NCBI GenBank assembly: GCA_965278995.1
Contig: OZ257136.1
Span: 4,650,001-4,714,000, forward strand
DNA length: 64,000 bases
Direction: 5' to 3'
Origin: JADJYF01 sp965278995
GTDB taxonomy: Bacteria; Pseudomonadota; Gammaproteobacteria; Ga0077536
The notes under the pieces are model-generated. The model made no database searches. It was not told the origin of the DNA and saw nothing but the letters and a program-made list of their open reading frames with translations. The translations under genes were made by a program, and so were the position numbers. This document shows positions 17,159 to 25,264 of the stretch, piece after piece; positions within the stretch are counted from its first letter, which is position 1, and each line of letters starts with the position of its first letter.

Positions 17159-18034
17159 TCAGGCCTTGAGCGCAGCGGCCATCGCCGGCCCCATCTCTGC
17201 CGGCGAACGCACGGTGCGCACGCCGGCAGCTTCGAGCGCGGCGAACTTGTCGTCAGCCGTACCTTTGCCGCCGGAAATGATCGCGCCGGCATGACCCATG
17301 CGTTTGCCGGGCGGCGCCGTCACGCCGGCGATGTAGCCGACGACTGGCTTGGTGACATGCTTGCCGATGAACACGGCGGCATCTTCCTCAGCCGAACCGC
17401 CGATCTCGCCGACCATGATGATGCCTTCGGTTTGCGGGTCGTCCTGGAACAGCCGCAGGCAGTCGATGAAATTCATGCCGTGGATGGGATCGCCACCAAT
17501 GCCGACACAGGTGCTTTGGCCGAGTCCGGCGCGTGAGGTTTGATGGACTGCCTCGTAAGTCAGCGTGCCTGACCGCGAAACGATGCCGATACGACCGCGG
17601 TTGTGAATGGCGCCCGGCATGATGCCAATCTTGCATTCACCCGGCGTGATGATGCCAGGGCAGTTCGGGCCAATCAGGTAAGTTCCCGGGCGTGTCATCA
17701 GGCTCGCTTTGACGCGCAGCATGTCGAGTACCGGAATGCCTTCAGTGATACAGGCAATGACGCGAATGCCGGCGTCGGCCGCTTCGACAATAGCGTCGGC
17801 CGCGAACGGTGGTGGCACGAAAATCATCGTCGCATCGGCACCGGTAGCGGCGACAGCGTCAGCGACGGTATCGAATATCGGGCGATCGAGGTGGCGGCTG
17901 CCACCGCGACCCGGTGTGATCCCGCCGACCAGCTGTGTACCGTAGGCAATTGCCTGCTCGGCGTGGAACGTACCCTGTTTGCCGGTGAAACCCTGCACCA
18001 GTACGCGCGTATCCTTGTTGACCAGAATCGACAT
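17159..18034 (-). CDS. sucD: Succinyl-CoA synthetase, alpha subunit
   Basis: TCA cycle enzyme converting succinyl-CoA to succinate with ATP or GTP formation. The 291-residue subunit has the CoA-binding Rossmann part (VLVQGFTGKQGTFHAEQAI) and the phospho-histidine motif GHAGAIISGG with His248. The ATG is preceded by GGAGGG and overlaps the sucC stop in TGATG, so the two subunits are translationally coupled and made in equal amounts. Confidence 0.98.
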   Translation of the reverse strand: MSILVNKDTRVLVQGFTGKQGTFHAEQAIAYGTQLVGGITPGRGGSRHLDRPIFDTVADAVAATGADATMIFVPPPFAADAIVEAADAGIRVIACITEGIPVLDMLRVKASLMTRPGTYLIGPNCPGIITPGECKIGIMPGAIHNRGRIGIVSRSGTLTYEAVHQTSRAGLGQSTCVGIGGDPIHGMNFIDCLRLFQDDPQTEGIIMVGEIGGSAEEDAAVFIGKHVTKPVVGYIAGVTAPPGKRMGHAGAIISGGKGTADDKFAALEAAGVRTVRSPAEMGPAMAAALKA

Positions 18035-19200
18035 CAGTGTTTCCCTCCGACCGCCGCCACGGCTTTGCGTGCGGCATCCGCCAGATCTTCTGCGCTGATG
18101 ATGGCGAGCCCGCTGCCGGCAAGCATCTGCTTGCCTTCGTTGACGTTGGTGCCTTCGAGCCGGACGATTACCGGCACACTGACGCCGACCTCCTTGACCG
18201 CAGTGATGATACCTTCGGCAATCAGATCGCAACGCACGATGCCGCCGAAAATATTGACCAGGATGGCTTCGACTTTGGGGTCGGAGACAATGATCTTGAA
18301 GGCCTCGGCGACTCGCGCTGCGGTGGTGCCGCCACCGACGTCGAGAAAATTCGCCGGCTCCGCGCCCGATAACTTGATGATGTCCATCGTCGCCATGGCA
18401 AGGCCGGCACCGTTGACCATGCAGGCGATATTGCCGTCGAGCGTGACATAGTTGAGGTCGAATTCCTTGGCCCGACGTTCCTTGTCGTCTTCCTGGGTGG
18501 CATCGCGCCACGACGCAATATCCTGCCGGTAGAGCGCGTTGTCATCGATGTTGATCTTGGCATCGAGCGCACACAGCGATCCATCGGCGAGGATAGCCAG
18601 CGGATTGATCTCGACCAGACTCAAGTCGCGTTCGATAAACAGTCGATACAGGCCATGCAGAATGACCTGCAATTGTTTGCGCTGGCTGTCGTCAAGCTCC
18701 AACGCGAAGCCCATCTTGCGACATTGGTAGTCCTGCAGCCCGAGCACCGGATCAACGGCTGCGGTGAAGATTTTTTCAGGCGTTGTTGCCGCCACTTCTT
18801 CGATATCCATGCCTCCGGCGCGCGAGGCCATGAACGTAATTCGCCGACTGGCGCGATCGACGACTGCACCGAGATACAGTTCGTGCGCGATGTCGGCCGC
18901 CGCAGCAATCAACACGCAATTCACAGGCTGACCGTCAGGCGCAGATTGCTTGGTGATCAACTGCGAGCCGAGCAGCCGCCTGGCGGTGGCTTCGACATCG
19001 ATCAGGTCGCGCGTGAACTTCACGCCGCCGGCTTTGCCGCGGCCACCGGCATGCACCTGGGCTTTGACCAGCCACGCTTCGCCACCGAGTGCGCGGGCTT
19101 TGGCGACGGCTTCGTCGGCGCTCCGCGCGACCTCACCGGGCTGTACCGGTATACCGAAGTCGGCGAACAGCTGCTTGGCCTGATACTCGTGCAGATTCAT
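18034..19200 (-). CDS. sucC: Succinyl-CoA synthetase, beta subunit
   Basis: ATP-grasp subunit that binds nucleotide and succinate. It begins MNLHEYQAKQLF, the family signature, followed by the HAGGRGKAGGVK nucleotide-binding stretch (about residues 51-62); the C-terminal half has NIFGGIVRCDLIAEG. The length of 388 residues is exactly usual. The start at 19200 is supported by AAGGGGGATTG before the ATG. The longer open frame reaching 19509 has no homology. In many gammaproteobacteria sucCD sits with the rest of the sucAB operon; here the gene upstream is unrelated and divergent. Confidence 0.98.
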   Translation of the reverse strand: MNLHEYQAKQLFADFGIPVQPGEVARSADEAVAKARALGGEAWLVKAQVHAGGRGKAGGVKFTRDLIDVEATARRLLGSQLITKQSAPDGQPVNCVLIAAAADIAHELYLGAVVDRASRRITFMASRAGGMDIEEVAATTPEKIFTAAVDPVLGLQDYQCRKMGFALELDDSQRKQLQVILHGLYRLFIERDLSLVEINPLAILADGSLCALDAKINIDDNALYRQDIASWRDATQEDDKERRAKEFDLNYVTLDGNIACMVNGAGLAMATMDIIKLSGAEPANFLDVGGGTTAARVAEAFKIIVSDPKVEAILVNIFGGIVRCDLIAEGIITAVKEVGVSVPVIVRLEGTNVNEGKQMLAGSGLAIISAEDLADAARKAVAAVGGKH

Positions 19201-19393
19201 CAATCCCCCTTGAGGACGAACAATGCCGCGCTCACGCGCGCAGAGCCGGTCGCATCCGCTGCAACCTTGAGTCGGACCGGCCGACAGGTGAACATAGGGC
19301 GCTGAGACAGGCAGTAAAACCAGGGTGGCCAGTATGGCGTTTCCGTTCGACTTTGTCATGGGTAGCGCCGCGCGCGCGGAAGTGTACTGAGCG

Positions 19394-19621
19394 ATGCTGG
19401 TGCGACTCATCATCACGGTTGCGATCATCGTCGCAGTAGTCATCATTTTGCGCCGCGCACGCGCGCGGCGGGCGCGTGCCGCACGGCCTCCGGCAGTCGA
19501 AGCACGCACCGTGCGCTGCGCGCATTGCGCGGTTTATTTCCCCGAGCGTGAAGCGGTACGGCGCGATGGTCTCGTTTACTGCGGATCGGCGCACGCTGAG
19601 ACGGCTGCTGCCCGGCGCTGA
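19394..19621 (+). CDS. PP0621-family small membrane protein with a Cys/His cluster
   Basis: A 75-residue protein: one N-terminal membrane helix (residues 4-19, RLIITVAIIVAVVIIL), a basic Arg-rich linker (20-31), and a small C-terminal domain with C42-x2-C45, C63 and H67, which looks like a zinc or metal knuckle. It matches what I know of the PP0621 family, a short uncharacterised protein found just upstream of pilS in Pseudomonas-like genomes. It ends 2 bases before the pilS ATG, so the two are almost certainly co-transcribed. Function unknown. Confidence 0.85.
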   Translation: MLVRLIITVAIIVAVVIILRRARARRARAARPPAVEARTVRCAHCAVYFPEREAVRRDGLVYCGSAHAETAAARR

Positions 19622-19623
19622 CG

Positions 19624-21246
19624 ATGGCCGACACCCTGACGCAGGAGCTCAATCTACGCGCCGAGCAGACCAACTGGGGCGCGCTGCGCTATTTCAATTT
19701 CTACCGGATCCTCGTTGCCGGCCTGTTCGCCGGCCTGAGTCTGGGGCAGAACCTGCCGCCAAACATTTCGAATTTCGACGCCACGCTTTTCAGTATCACG
19801 GCGGTGTTCTACGCCGCCCTGGCGATCGTGGCGCAGGTCTTTGTCGCGCGGCGCGCGCTGCCCTATCGATTCCAGGTTTACGGTGTCGTACTCGTCGACA
19901 TCGTTGCCATCACGCTGCTGATGCATGCCGCCGGAGGAGTCACCAGCGGCATCGGTATGCTGTTGGTCGTCTCGATCGCCGGCGCCTGCCTGTTAGCCTC
20001 CGGGCGTGCCTCGGTGTTTTTCGCTGCGCTGGCAAGTTTCGCCCTGCTTGGTGAGACCGTTTTCGCAGCGTTGTATCGGACACAGGACCTTGCTCTCTAT
20101 ACCCAGGCCGGGCTGCTCGGCGCGGCCTGTTTCGGCACTGCCATCCTGGCTTCGGTGCTGGCCGAACGTGCGCGCCGCAGCGAAGCCCTGGCAGCCAAAC
20201 GCGGCATCGACATCGAAAACCTGTTTCGATTGAACGAACATATCGTTCGTAGGATGCGCGCCGGGATCATGGTGCTGGACAGCAGCGCGCATATCGTGCT
20301 GGTCAACGATGCCGCCGTCGAGATCCTCGGTCGAACCTCACTCGAGGCCAACGGCGAACTCGAACACCTGTCCAAATCGCTGTACGTTGCCTGGCAGCAC
20401 TGGACGCGTACCGGCGAGAATCCGGAAGGCACGATTACCGGACGCGGCAGTCTGAATGCGCTGGTTTCGTTTACCGAGTTGACGACAGCCGACCAGGCGC
20501 AGCCCGGCACGCTGGTTTTTCTCGAAGATGCAGCGGAAACACGCCAGCGTGCGCAACAACTCAAGCTGGCTTCACTCGGCCGACTGACGGCGAGTATCGC
20601 CCATGAGATCCGCAATCCGTTGGGTGCGATCAGCCATGCCGGTCAGCTGTTGGACGAATCACCGGACTTGAACGCGCCGGACCGACGGCTGACCGATATC
20701 ATCCTCGAGCACAGCCGGCGCGTGAATGCCATCATCGAGAACATACTGAGTATCGGCCGACGCAAGGACGTGGTGTCCGAAAGTTTCCTGCTCGAGCCGT
20801 GGCTGGAAACATTCGCCAATGAAATCCGCGAACGTCATCAATTGGCGGAAGGCGAACTCGAAGTACGCTGGCTGATGTCCTCAGTGGTTGTGAAAATGGA
20901 CAAGACGCAGCTGCATCAGGTGCTGTGGAACCTGGCCGAGAATGGTCTGCGCTATGCTCAACATTCGCCCAGGCTGGTGTTCGAAGCCGGTATCATCGAG
21001 ACTAACGGCCGGCCATTTCTCGACGTCATCGACACTGGCCCCGGTCTCGATCAGACTATCGCTGACCGTCTGTTCGAGCCGTTCACGACCTCTGAAAGCA
21101 GCGGCACCGGGCTCGGTCTGTACATCGCGCGCGAACTGTGCGAATCGAATCAGGCCTCGCTGCAGCTTGCCGGTCGCGAAGGTGGCTGCCGCTTTCGCAT
21201 TGTCTTTGCCCATCCCAGCCGCCAACAGCGCATAGGTGACACCTGA
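19624..21246 (+). CDS. pilS: PilS, sensor histidine kinase for pilin expression
   Basis: Inner-membrane kinase that phosphorylates PilR and, in Pseudomonas, senses pilin level in the membrane. The 540-residue protein has about six membrane segments (25-185), a short coiled linker, a PAS-like domain (around 200-310), and the HisKA motif SIAHEIRNPLGA with His327. The ATPase boxes are HQVLWNLAENGLRYA (N), DVIDTGPGLD (G1) and GTGLGLYIA (G2). It is followed one base later by pilR. The separate spacing to pilA (after pilR) is the standard pilS-pilR-pilA arrangement. Confidence 0.95.
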   Translation: MADTLTQELNLRAEQTNWGALRYFNFYRILVAGLFAGLSLGQNLPPNISNFDATLFSITAVFYAALAIVAQVFVARRALPYRFQVYGVVLVDIVAITLLMHAAGGVTSGIGMLLVVSIAGACLLASGRASVFFAALASFALLGETVFAALYRTQDLALYTQAGLLGAACFGTAILASVLAERARRSEALAAKRGIDIENLFRLNEHIVRRMRAGIMVLDSSAHIVLVNDAAVEILGRTSLEANGELEHLSKSLYVAWQHWTRTGENPEGTITGRGSLNALVSFTELTTADQAQPGTLVFLEDAAETRQRAQQLKLASLGRLTASIAHEIRNPLGAISHAGQLLDESPDLNAPDRRLTDIILEHSRRVNAIIENILSIGRRKDVVSESFLLEPWLETFANEIRERHQLAEGELEVRWLMSSVVVKMDKTQLHQVLWNLAENGLRYAQHSPRLVFEAGIIETNGRPFLDVIDTGPGLDQTIADRLFEPFTTSESSGTGLGLYIARELCESNQASLQLAGREGGCRFRIVFAHPSRQQRIGDT

Positions 21247-21247
21247 C

Positions 21248-22576
21248 ATGAGCGAACAGCGCGCCTTGATCGTCGACGATGAACCCGATATTCGCGAATT
21301 GCTTTCGATCACGCTGGGCCGGATGGCCATCGACTCGGCGGCGGCGGCGACCATCGGTGAAGCCGAAGCATTGCTCGCACGTGAAAGCTTCGACCTCTGC
21401 TTGACGGATATGCGCCTGCCTGACGGCAATGGGCTCGACCTCGTCGCGCATATCGCGCGTCGCTATCCGCGGATGCCTGTGGCCGTCATCACAGCGCACG
21501 GCAACATGGAATCGGCCATCGTCGCTCTGAAATCGGGCGCTTTCGATTTCGTCACCAAGCCGGTCGACCTGAAAGATCTGCGCAACCTCGTTTCACAGGC
21601 GCTGCGTTTGCGCGGAACAACTCACGCGCAGTCGCCGGAACTGATCGGCGAATCACCCGCAATGGAGTCGCTGCGCCAGACCATTTCCAAGCTTGCCCGC
21701 AGCCAGGCGCCGGTCTATATCAGTGGCGAATCCGGCACCGGCAAGGAACTCGTCGCGCGCCTGATCCACACCCAGGGGCCGCGTGCGCAGTCCGCTTTTG
21801 TGCCGGTGAACTGTGGCGCCATCCCCGGTGAGTTGATGGAGAGCGAGCTATTCGGCCACCGCAAAGGCAGCTTTAGCGGCGCTGTCGCCGACAAGGCCGG
21901 TTTGTTCCAGGCCGCTGATGGGGGCACGCTGTTCCTGGATGAGGTTGCCGAGCTGCCGCTCCCCATGCAGGTCAAACTGCTGCGGGCGATCCAGGAGAAG
22001 CGCATCCGCCCGGTCGGCGCCGAGGAGGAAGTCCCGATAGACTGTCGGATCCTGTCGGCCACCCACAAGAATCTCGCCGAGATGGTCGAAGCCGGCGAAT
22101 TTCGCCAGGATCTGTTCTACCGCATCAATGTCATCGAAGTCGTGGTCCCCCCGTTGCGCGACCGCGGCAGCGACATCACGCTGCTCGTGCAGCGCTTCCT
22201 GGCGCGCAAAAGTGCCGAATTCGGGCTCGAGATGCCGGTCATGACGGAGGCGGCAGACGCCGCGCTGTTGGCCTACCCTTTTCCTGGCAACGTTCGCGAA
22301 CTGGAGAACATCCTCGAACGCGCTCTGACGCTGTGCGAACACGATGAGATTCAGCCCGGCGATCTGCGCCTGTCGGCGAATCCGCATACGCCGCAGCCGA
22401 TACACCGTGGCGAGGTTGGCGGCGAGCTGCAATCCTATATGGACGACGTCGAGAGAGAGCGGATCATGACTGCTTTGGAACAGACGCGCTGGAACAAGAC
22501 CCAGGCGGCCAAAGTGCTCGGCATCAGCTTCCGCGCACTGCGCTACCGCCTGCAGAAACTGGACATCGATCGCTGA
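21248..22576 (+). CDS. pilR: PilR, NtrC-family sigma54 activator of pilin transcription
   Basis: Response regulator of 442 residues. The receiver domain has the acidic pocket at VDDE (9-12) and phospho-acceptor Asp54 in LTDMRLP. The AAA+ domain has Walker A GESGTGKE and the sigma54-contact loop GSFSGA, in place of the textbook GAFTGA. The C-terminal Fis-type helix-turn-helix is NKTQAAKVLGISFRALRYRL. I use ATG 21248, one base after the pilS stop; a GTG at 21236 is in frame but inside pilS. Its expected target, a -24/-12 promoter, lies 152 bases after its stop in front of pilA. Confidence 0.96.
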   Translation: MSEQRALIVDDEPDIRELLSITLGRMAIDSAAAATIGEAEALLARESFDLCLTDMRLPDGNGLDLVAHIARRYPRMPVAVITAHGNMESAIVALKSGAFDFVTKPVDLKDLRNLVSQALRLRGTTHAQSPELIGESPAMESLRQTISKLARSQAPVYISGESGTGKELVARLIHTQGPRAQSAFVPVNCGAIPGELMESELFGHRKGSFSGAVADKAGLFQAADGGTLFLDEVAELPLPMQVKLLRAIQEKRIRPVGAEEEVPIDCRILSATHKNLAEMVEAGEFRQDLFYRINVIEVVVPPLRDRGSDITLLVQRFLARKSAEFGLEMPVMTEAADAALLAYPFPGNVRELENILERALTLCEHDEIQPGDLRLSANPHTPQPIHRGEVGGELQSYMDDVERERIMTALEQTRWNKTQAAKVLGISFRALRYRLQKLDIDR

Positions 22577-22604
22577 ACTGGCGCCGCAGCGGATGAACGA
22601 CAGC

Positions 22605-22619
22605 TGACGCTCTGCGTCA
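22605..22619 (+). other. Small perfect hairpin after pilR
   Basis: TGACGC-TCT-GCGTCA, a 6-bp stem with 3-base loop 29 bases past the pilR stop. No T run follows, so it is not a convincing intrinsic terminator. It could be a stem in the pilR 3' end or part of an activator site for pilA. Confidence 0.3.
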
Positions 22620-22727
22620 CATTGTGCCCCGGATTGCCGTGGGCAGGCCTGCCAGAGGTGGTCCACGGTGCGAGCAGTAGCCGGCTGGACCCAATGAAAT
22701 CGCGGCTTTTACTTCGATCGTGGAAGG

Positions 22728-22743
22728 TGGCACGCAAACTGCT
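22728..22743 (+). promoter_or_regulatory. Sigma54 (-24/-12) promoter of pilA
   Basis: TGGCACGCAAACTGCT matches the RpoN consensus TGGCACG-N4-TTGCW at every defined position except one (C for the first T of TTGC). The GG (22729-22730) and GC (22741-22742) are correctly spaced. It predicts a start about 12 bases downstream and a leader near 115 bases before the pilA ATG. The PilS/PilR pair immediately upstream is the known activator for such promoters. Confidence 0.88.
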
Positions 22744-22868
22744 TCGAGGTTCGGCACGAAGGTTCGATGGTCAGTTGACCTCGCACCTAACGGACAGACC
22801 AGATGCCGACTCCACCCTATCGCGTGGAGCGCCATCGCCTCAATCAAATCGTCACAGGAGACGTCACC

Positions 22869-23288
22869 ATGAAGAAACAACAGGGTTTTACGCTTATCGA
22901 ACTGATGATCGTGGTTGCGATTATCGGCATCCTCGCCGCAGTCGCCATCCCGGCTTATCAGGACTACACCATCCGCGCTCGTGTTACGGAAGGTTTGAGC
23001 CTGGCGTCCGGTGGCAAGACCGCCGTTGCTGAATATTTCGCCAGTCAGGGTGATTTCCCGCTGGATAACGATACTGCCGGCATGGCCCCCGCTACTGATA
23101 TCAAAGGCAACTCAGTGCGTAGCGTCACAGTCACCGCTGGTGTAATCGAAGTCGCCTTCTCCGGTAACCCGATAGGCACCTCGACACTCCAGCTGACCCC
23201 GACTACGACTAACGGTCAGATCACCTGGGATTGCACCGGCGGCAGCCTCGAGCCGAAATACCGCCCGTCATCCTGCCGCGCGCCGTAA
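22869..23288 (+). CDS. pilA: PilA, type IVa major pilin (prepilin)
   Basis: Structural subunit of the pilus. The prepilin of 139 residues has leader MKKQQG, cleavage before F7, Glu at position +5 (E11), and the hydrophobic N-terminal helix FTLIELMIVVAIIGILAAVA. The C-terminal disulfide loop is C122 to C136 (DCTGGSLEPKYRPSSC), Ser-rich just before the second Cys, which ends three residues before the C-terminus. AGGAGA lies 7 bases before the ATG. A sigma54 promoter lies upstream and a strong terminator follows, so it is a separately controlled, monocistronic unit. PilD (3575) should process it. Confidence 0.97.
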   Translation: MKKQQGFTLIELMIVVAIIGILAAVAIPAYQDYTIRARVTEGLSLASGGKTAVAEYFASQGDFPLDNDTAGMAPATDIKGNSVRSVTVTAGVIEVAFSGNPIGTSTLQLTPTTTNGQITWDCTGGSLEPKYRPSSCRAP

Positions 23289-23317
23289 GTACCGCGCCTG
23301 CTGCGGGCTGCAGAACG

Positions 23318-23350
23318 AGCACACCACGGCAACGTGGTGTGCTTTTTTTT
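23318..23350 (+). terminator. Intrinsic terminator of pilA
   Basis: Perfect 11-bp stem (AGCACACCACG / CGTGGTGTGCT) with a GCAA tetraloop, running into eight Ts (23343-23350). This is the strongest intrinsic terminator in the window. It ends only 6 bases before the ATG of the next gene, which leaves that gene without a normal ribosome binding site. Confidence 0.95.
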
Positions 23351-23356
23351 CGTCTG

Positions 23357-25264
23357 ATGAACTGGATTACCCACGTCCGATCAGATTACTTCACGACGAC
23401 GGTTAGCGTCGTCATCCTCGCCAGCATTTCAATCCTGGTTTATCTGCCGGGCTTGCCCGGTGGTTTCGCTTTCGACGACTACCACACCATCGTCAACAAC
23501 CAGATGCTGGTGTTGTCCCGTTATGACATCTCCAGTCTACTCGACGCAGCGCTGTCGACCGATACAGGGCCATTCAAGCGACCGCTGGCGATGTTGTCGT
23601 TCGCCGCCAGCCGAAGCTCAGCAGGACTGGATCCGGCCTCGTTCAAGCTCGCCAACATTGCCATACATGCGCTGAATGCAACGCTGGTTTTTGCTTTGTT
23701 CAAACGCCTGACACCGTCACTGTGCGCGCCTCGTGCACCGGCCACACTCGTCGCGGCCTTTGCCACGGCACTATGGGCAGTCCATCCTTTGAATTTGACG
23801 GCCGTGCTTTATGTCGTGCAGCGAATGACGACGCTCAGTACGACCTTCATGCTCATCGCCCTTATTCTGTACGCACAAGCACGCTGCGTTGAACTCGAAG
23901 GGAAAAAAGCACCGTTAGCTTACTGGGTGTTGATTCCGGCAATGGGCGTCCTTGCGTTACTGGTCAAGGAAACTGCCTTGCTGTTGCCGCTCTACCTGCT
24001 GACTCTCGAGATCTGGGTATTCCGTTTTCGCAAACGCGATAATTGGCGGACCTGCTTGCGCGTCATCCTACTAGTAGCAGTTGGTGGCCTGCTCATATTG
24101 TTATTGGTGAAGCACCCGCTAATTTTTGGCAATTACACGCACCGTGAATTCTCACTCCCTGAGCGGTTATTGACCGAGGCGCGTGTGCTGATGACCTACC
24201 TTCGACTGGTCCTCGCTCCCGATCTGTCTGTTTTCGGCCTGTTCCACGACGATTTGGCACTTTCACGCAACGTATTCACGCCGTGGACAACACTACCGGC
24301 ACTCCTGGGCATCGGCGCAATTGTAACGATTGCCTTCCGTTTGAGGCCACCCGCACTGGCGTTTGCCTGTGCCTGGTTTTTGTGCGGGCACTTGCTTGAA
24401 TCGACGATTTTCCCACTGGAAATCGCACACGAACATCGCAACTATCTTGCCACCCTGGGTATTTTCCTGGCGTTAGTCGTGCACGGAGAATCAATCATGG
24501 CACGTGGCCGTCTGGCTAAGTTTCGCGCGCCGCTCGCGGCGATGGTGATTTGCGTACTCGCCCTGGCGACGATCGTGCGCGCCAACACCTGGGCCGACTC
24601 ATTTGTTCGAGCTGAGTACGACGCACTCCATCATCCGCTGTCGTCGCGCTCGATGTATGAGGTCGGTCGAGTGCGGCTGGAACGCGCCGCCCTCCTGCAC
24701 GATATGAGATTGCAGAGCAGCGGATTCCAGGCGCTGAAAATAGCTTCTGACCTTAGTCCCCGCAGCCCGATGCCCATCGTAGCGTTGATTAATGCACTCA
24801 GTACAATTGACCAAAACAAACATATCGCCGTGCTGTTTGATCGTGCAGCGAATCTCCAGTCACCAGCACGCGAAGATGTGTTCCGGGATATTGTGTGGTG
24901 CCAGGCTTATGGAGGATGTTCCCCACGTCCCGACTTGGTATTCAAACTTGCCGAAAGGATTTTACCGCACGCGGCACCACCTTCGGCCGACGACAGACGT
25001 GTAGTGGAATGGCTGGCAATTTACTACCTGCGTGTTCTTGGTGACACCGAAGCGGGTATCAAACTTCTGCAGGAAATACAGCAGGAAGCGCCAGCCGATC
25101 TTGGTCTTGCATTGCGCCTGGCCGAGGCGCAGGCAGATAGCGGGCAGACCGAAGAAGCATATAAAACAAGCTCGGCAATTGCCGATGCATTGCCGTGGCA
25201 TGCTTCGATTTCTCAACGCCCCTTCTGGCAGCGCGTTCAGCGTTTGCGCAAGATTCGCTCATAA
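23357..25264 (+). CDS. TMTC-like multispanning membrane protein (putative GT-C glycosyltransferase) next to pilA
   Basis: A 635-residue protein with about ten or more membrane segments and a soluble C-terminal third of helical, TPR-like character. After the first helix comes FDDYHTIVNN (D40, D41), then WAVHPLNLTAVLYVVQRMTT and EHRNYLATLGIFL. These three landmarks correspond to those of bacterial and animal TMTC (DUF1736/TPR) proteins, GT-C enzymes with an acidic pair in the first periplasmic loop. Function is inferred: attaching a sugar, perhaps to pilin, given its place right after pilA. ATG 23357 lies 6 bases past the terminator T run, with no clear Shine-Dalgarno. The next gene is a paralogue. 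G+C is lower than in neighbours. Confidence 0.8.
   Translation: MNWITHVRSDYFTTTVSVVILASISILVYLPGLPGGFAFDDYHTIVNNQMLVLSRYDISSLLDAALSTDTGPFKRPLAMLSFAASRSSAGLDPASFKLANIAIHALNATLVFALFKRLTPSLCAPRAPATLVAAFATALWAVHPLNLTAVLYVVQRMTTLSTTFMLIALILYAQARCVELEGKKAPLAYWVLIPAMGVLALLVKETALLLPLYLLTLEIWVFRFRKRDNWRTCLRVILLVAVGGLLILLLVKHPLIFGNYTHREFSLPERLLTEARVLMTYLRLVLAPDLSVFGLFHDDLALSRNVFTPWTTLPALLGIGAIVTIAFRLRPPALAFACAWFLCGHLLESTIFPLEIAHEHRNYLATLGIFLALVVHGESIMARGRLAKFRAPLAAMVICVLALATIVRANTWADSFVRAEYDALHHPLSSRSMYEVGRVRLERAALLHDMRLQSSGFQALKIASDLSPRSPMPIVALINALSTIDQNKHIAVLFDRAANLQSPAREDVFRDIVWCQAYGGCSPRPDLVFKLAERILPHAAPPSADDRRVVEWLAIYYLRVLGDTEAGIKLLQEIQQEAPADLGLALRLAEAQADSGQTEEAYKTSSAIADALPWHASISQRPFWQRVQRLRKIRS

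Noticed and set aside
22605..22619. Intrinsic terminator of pilR
   Set aside because: Perfect but short hairpin, followed by CATTGTGCCCC rather than a T run.
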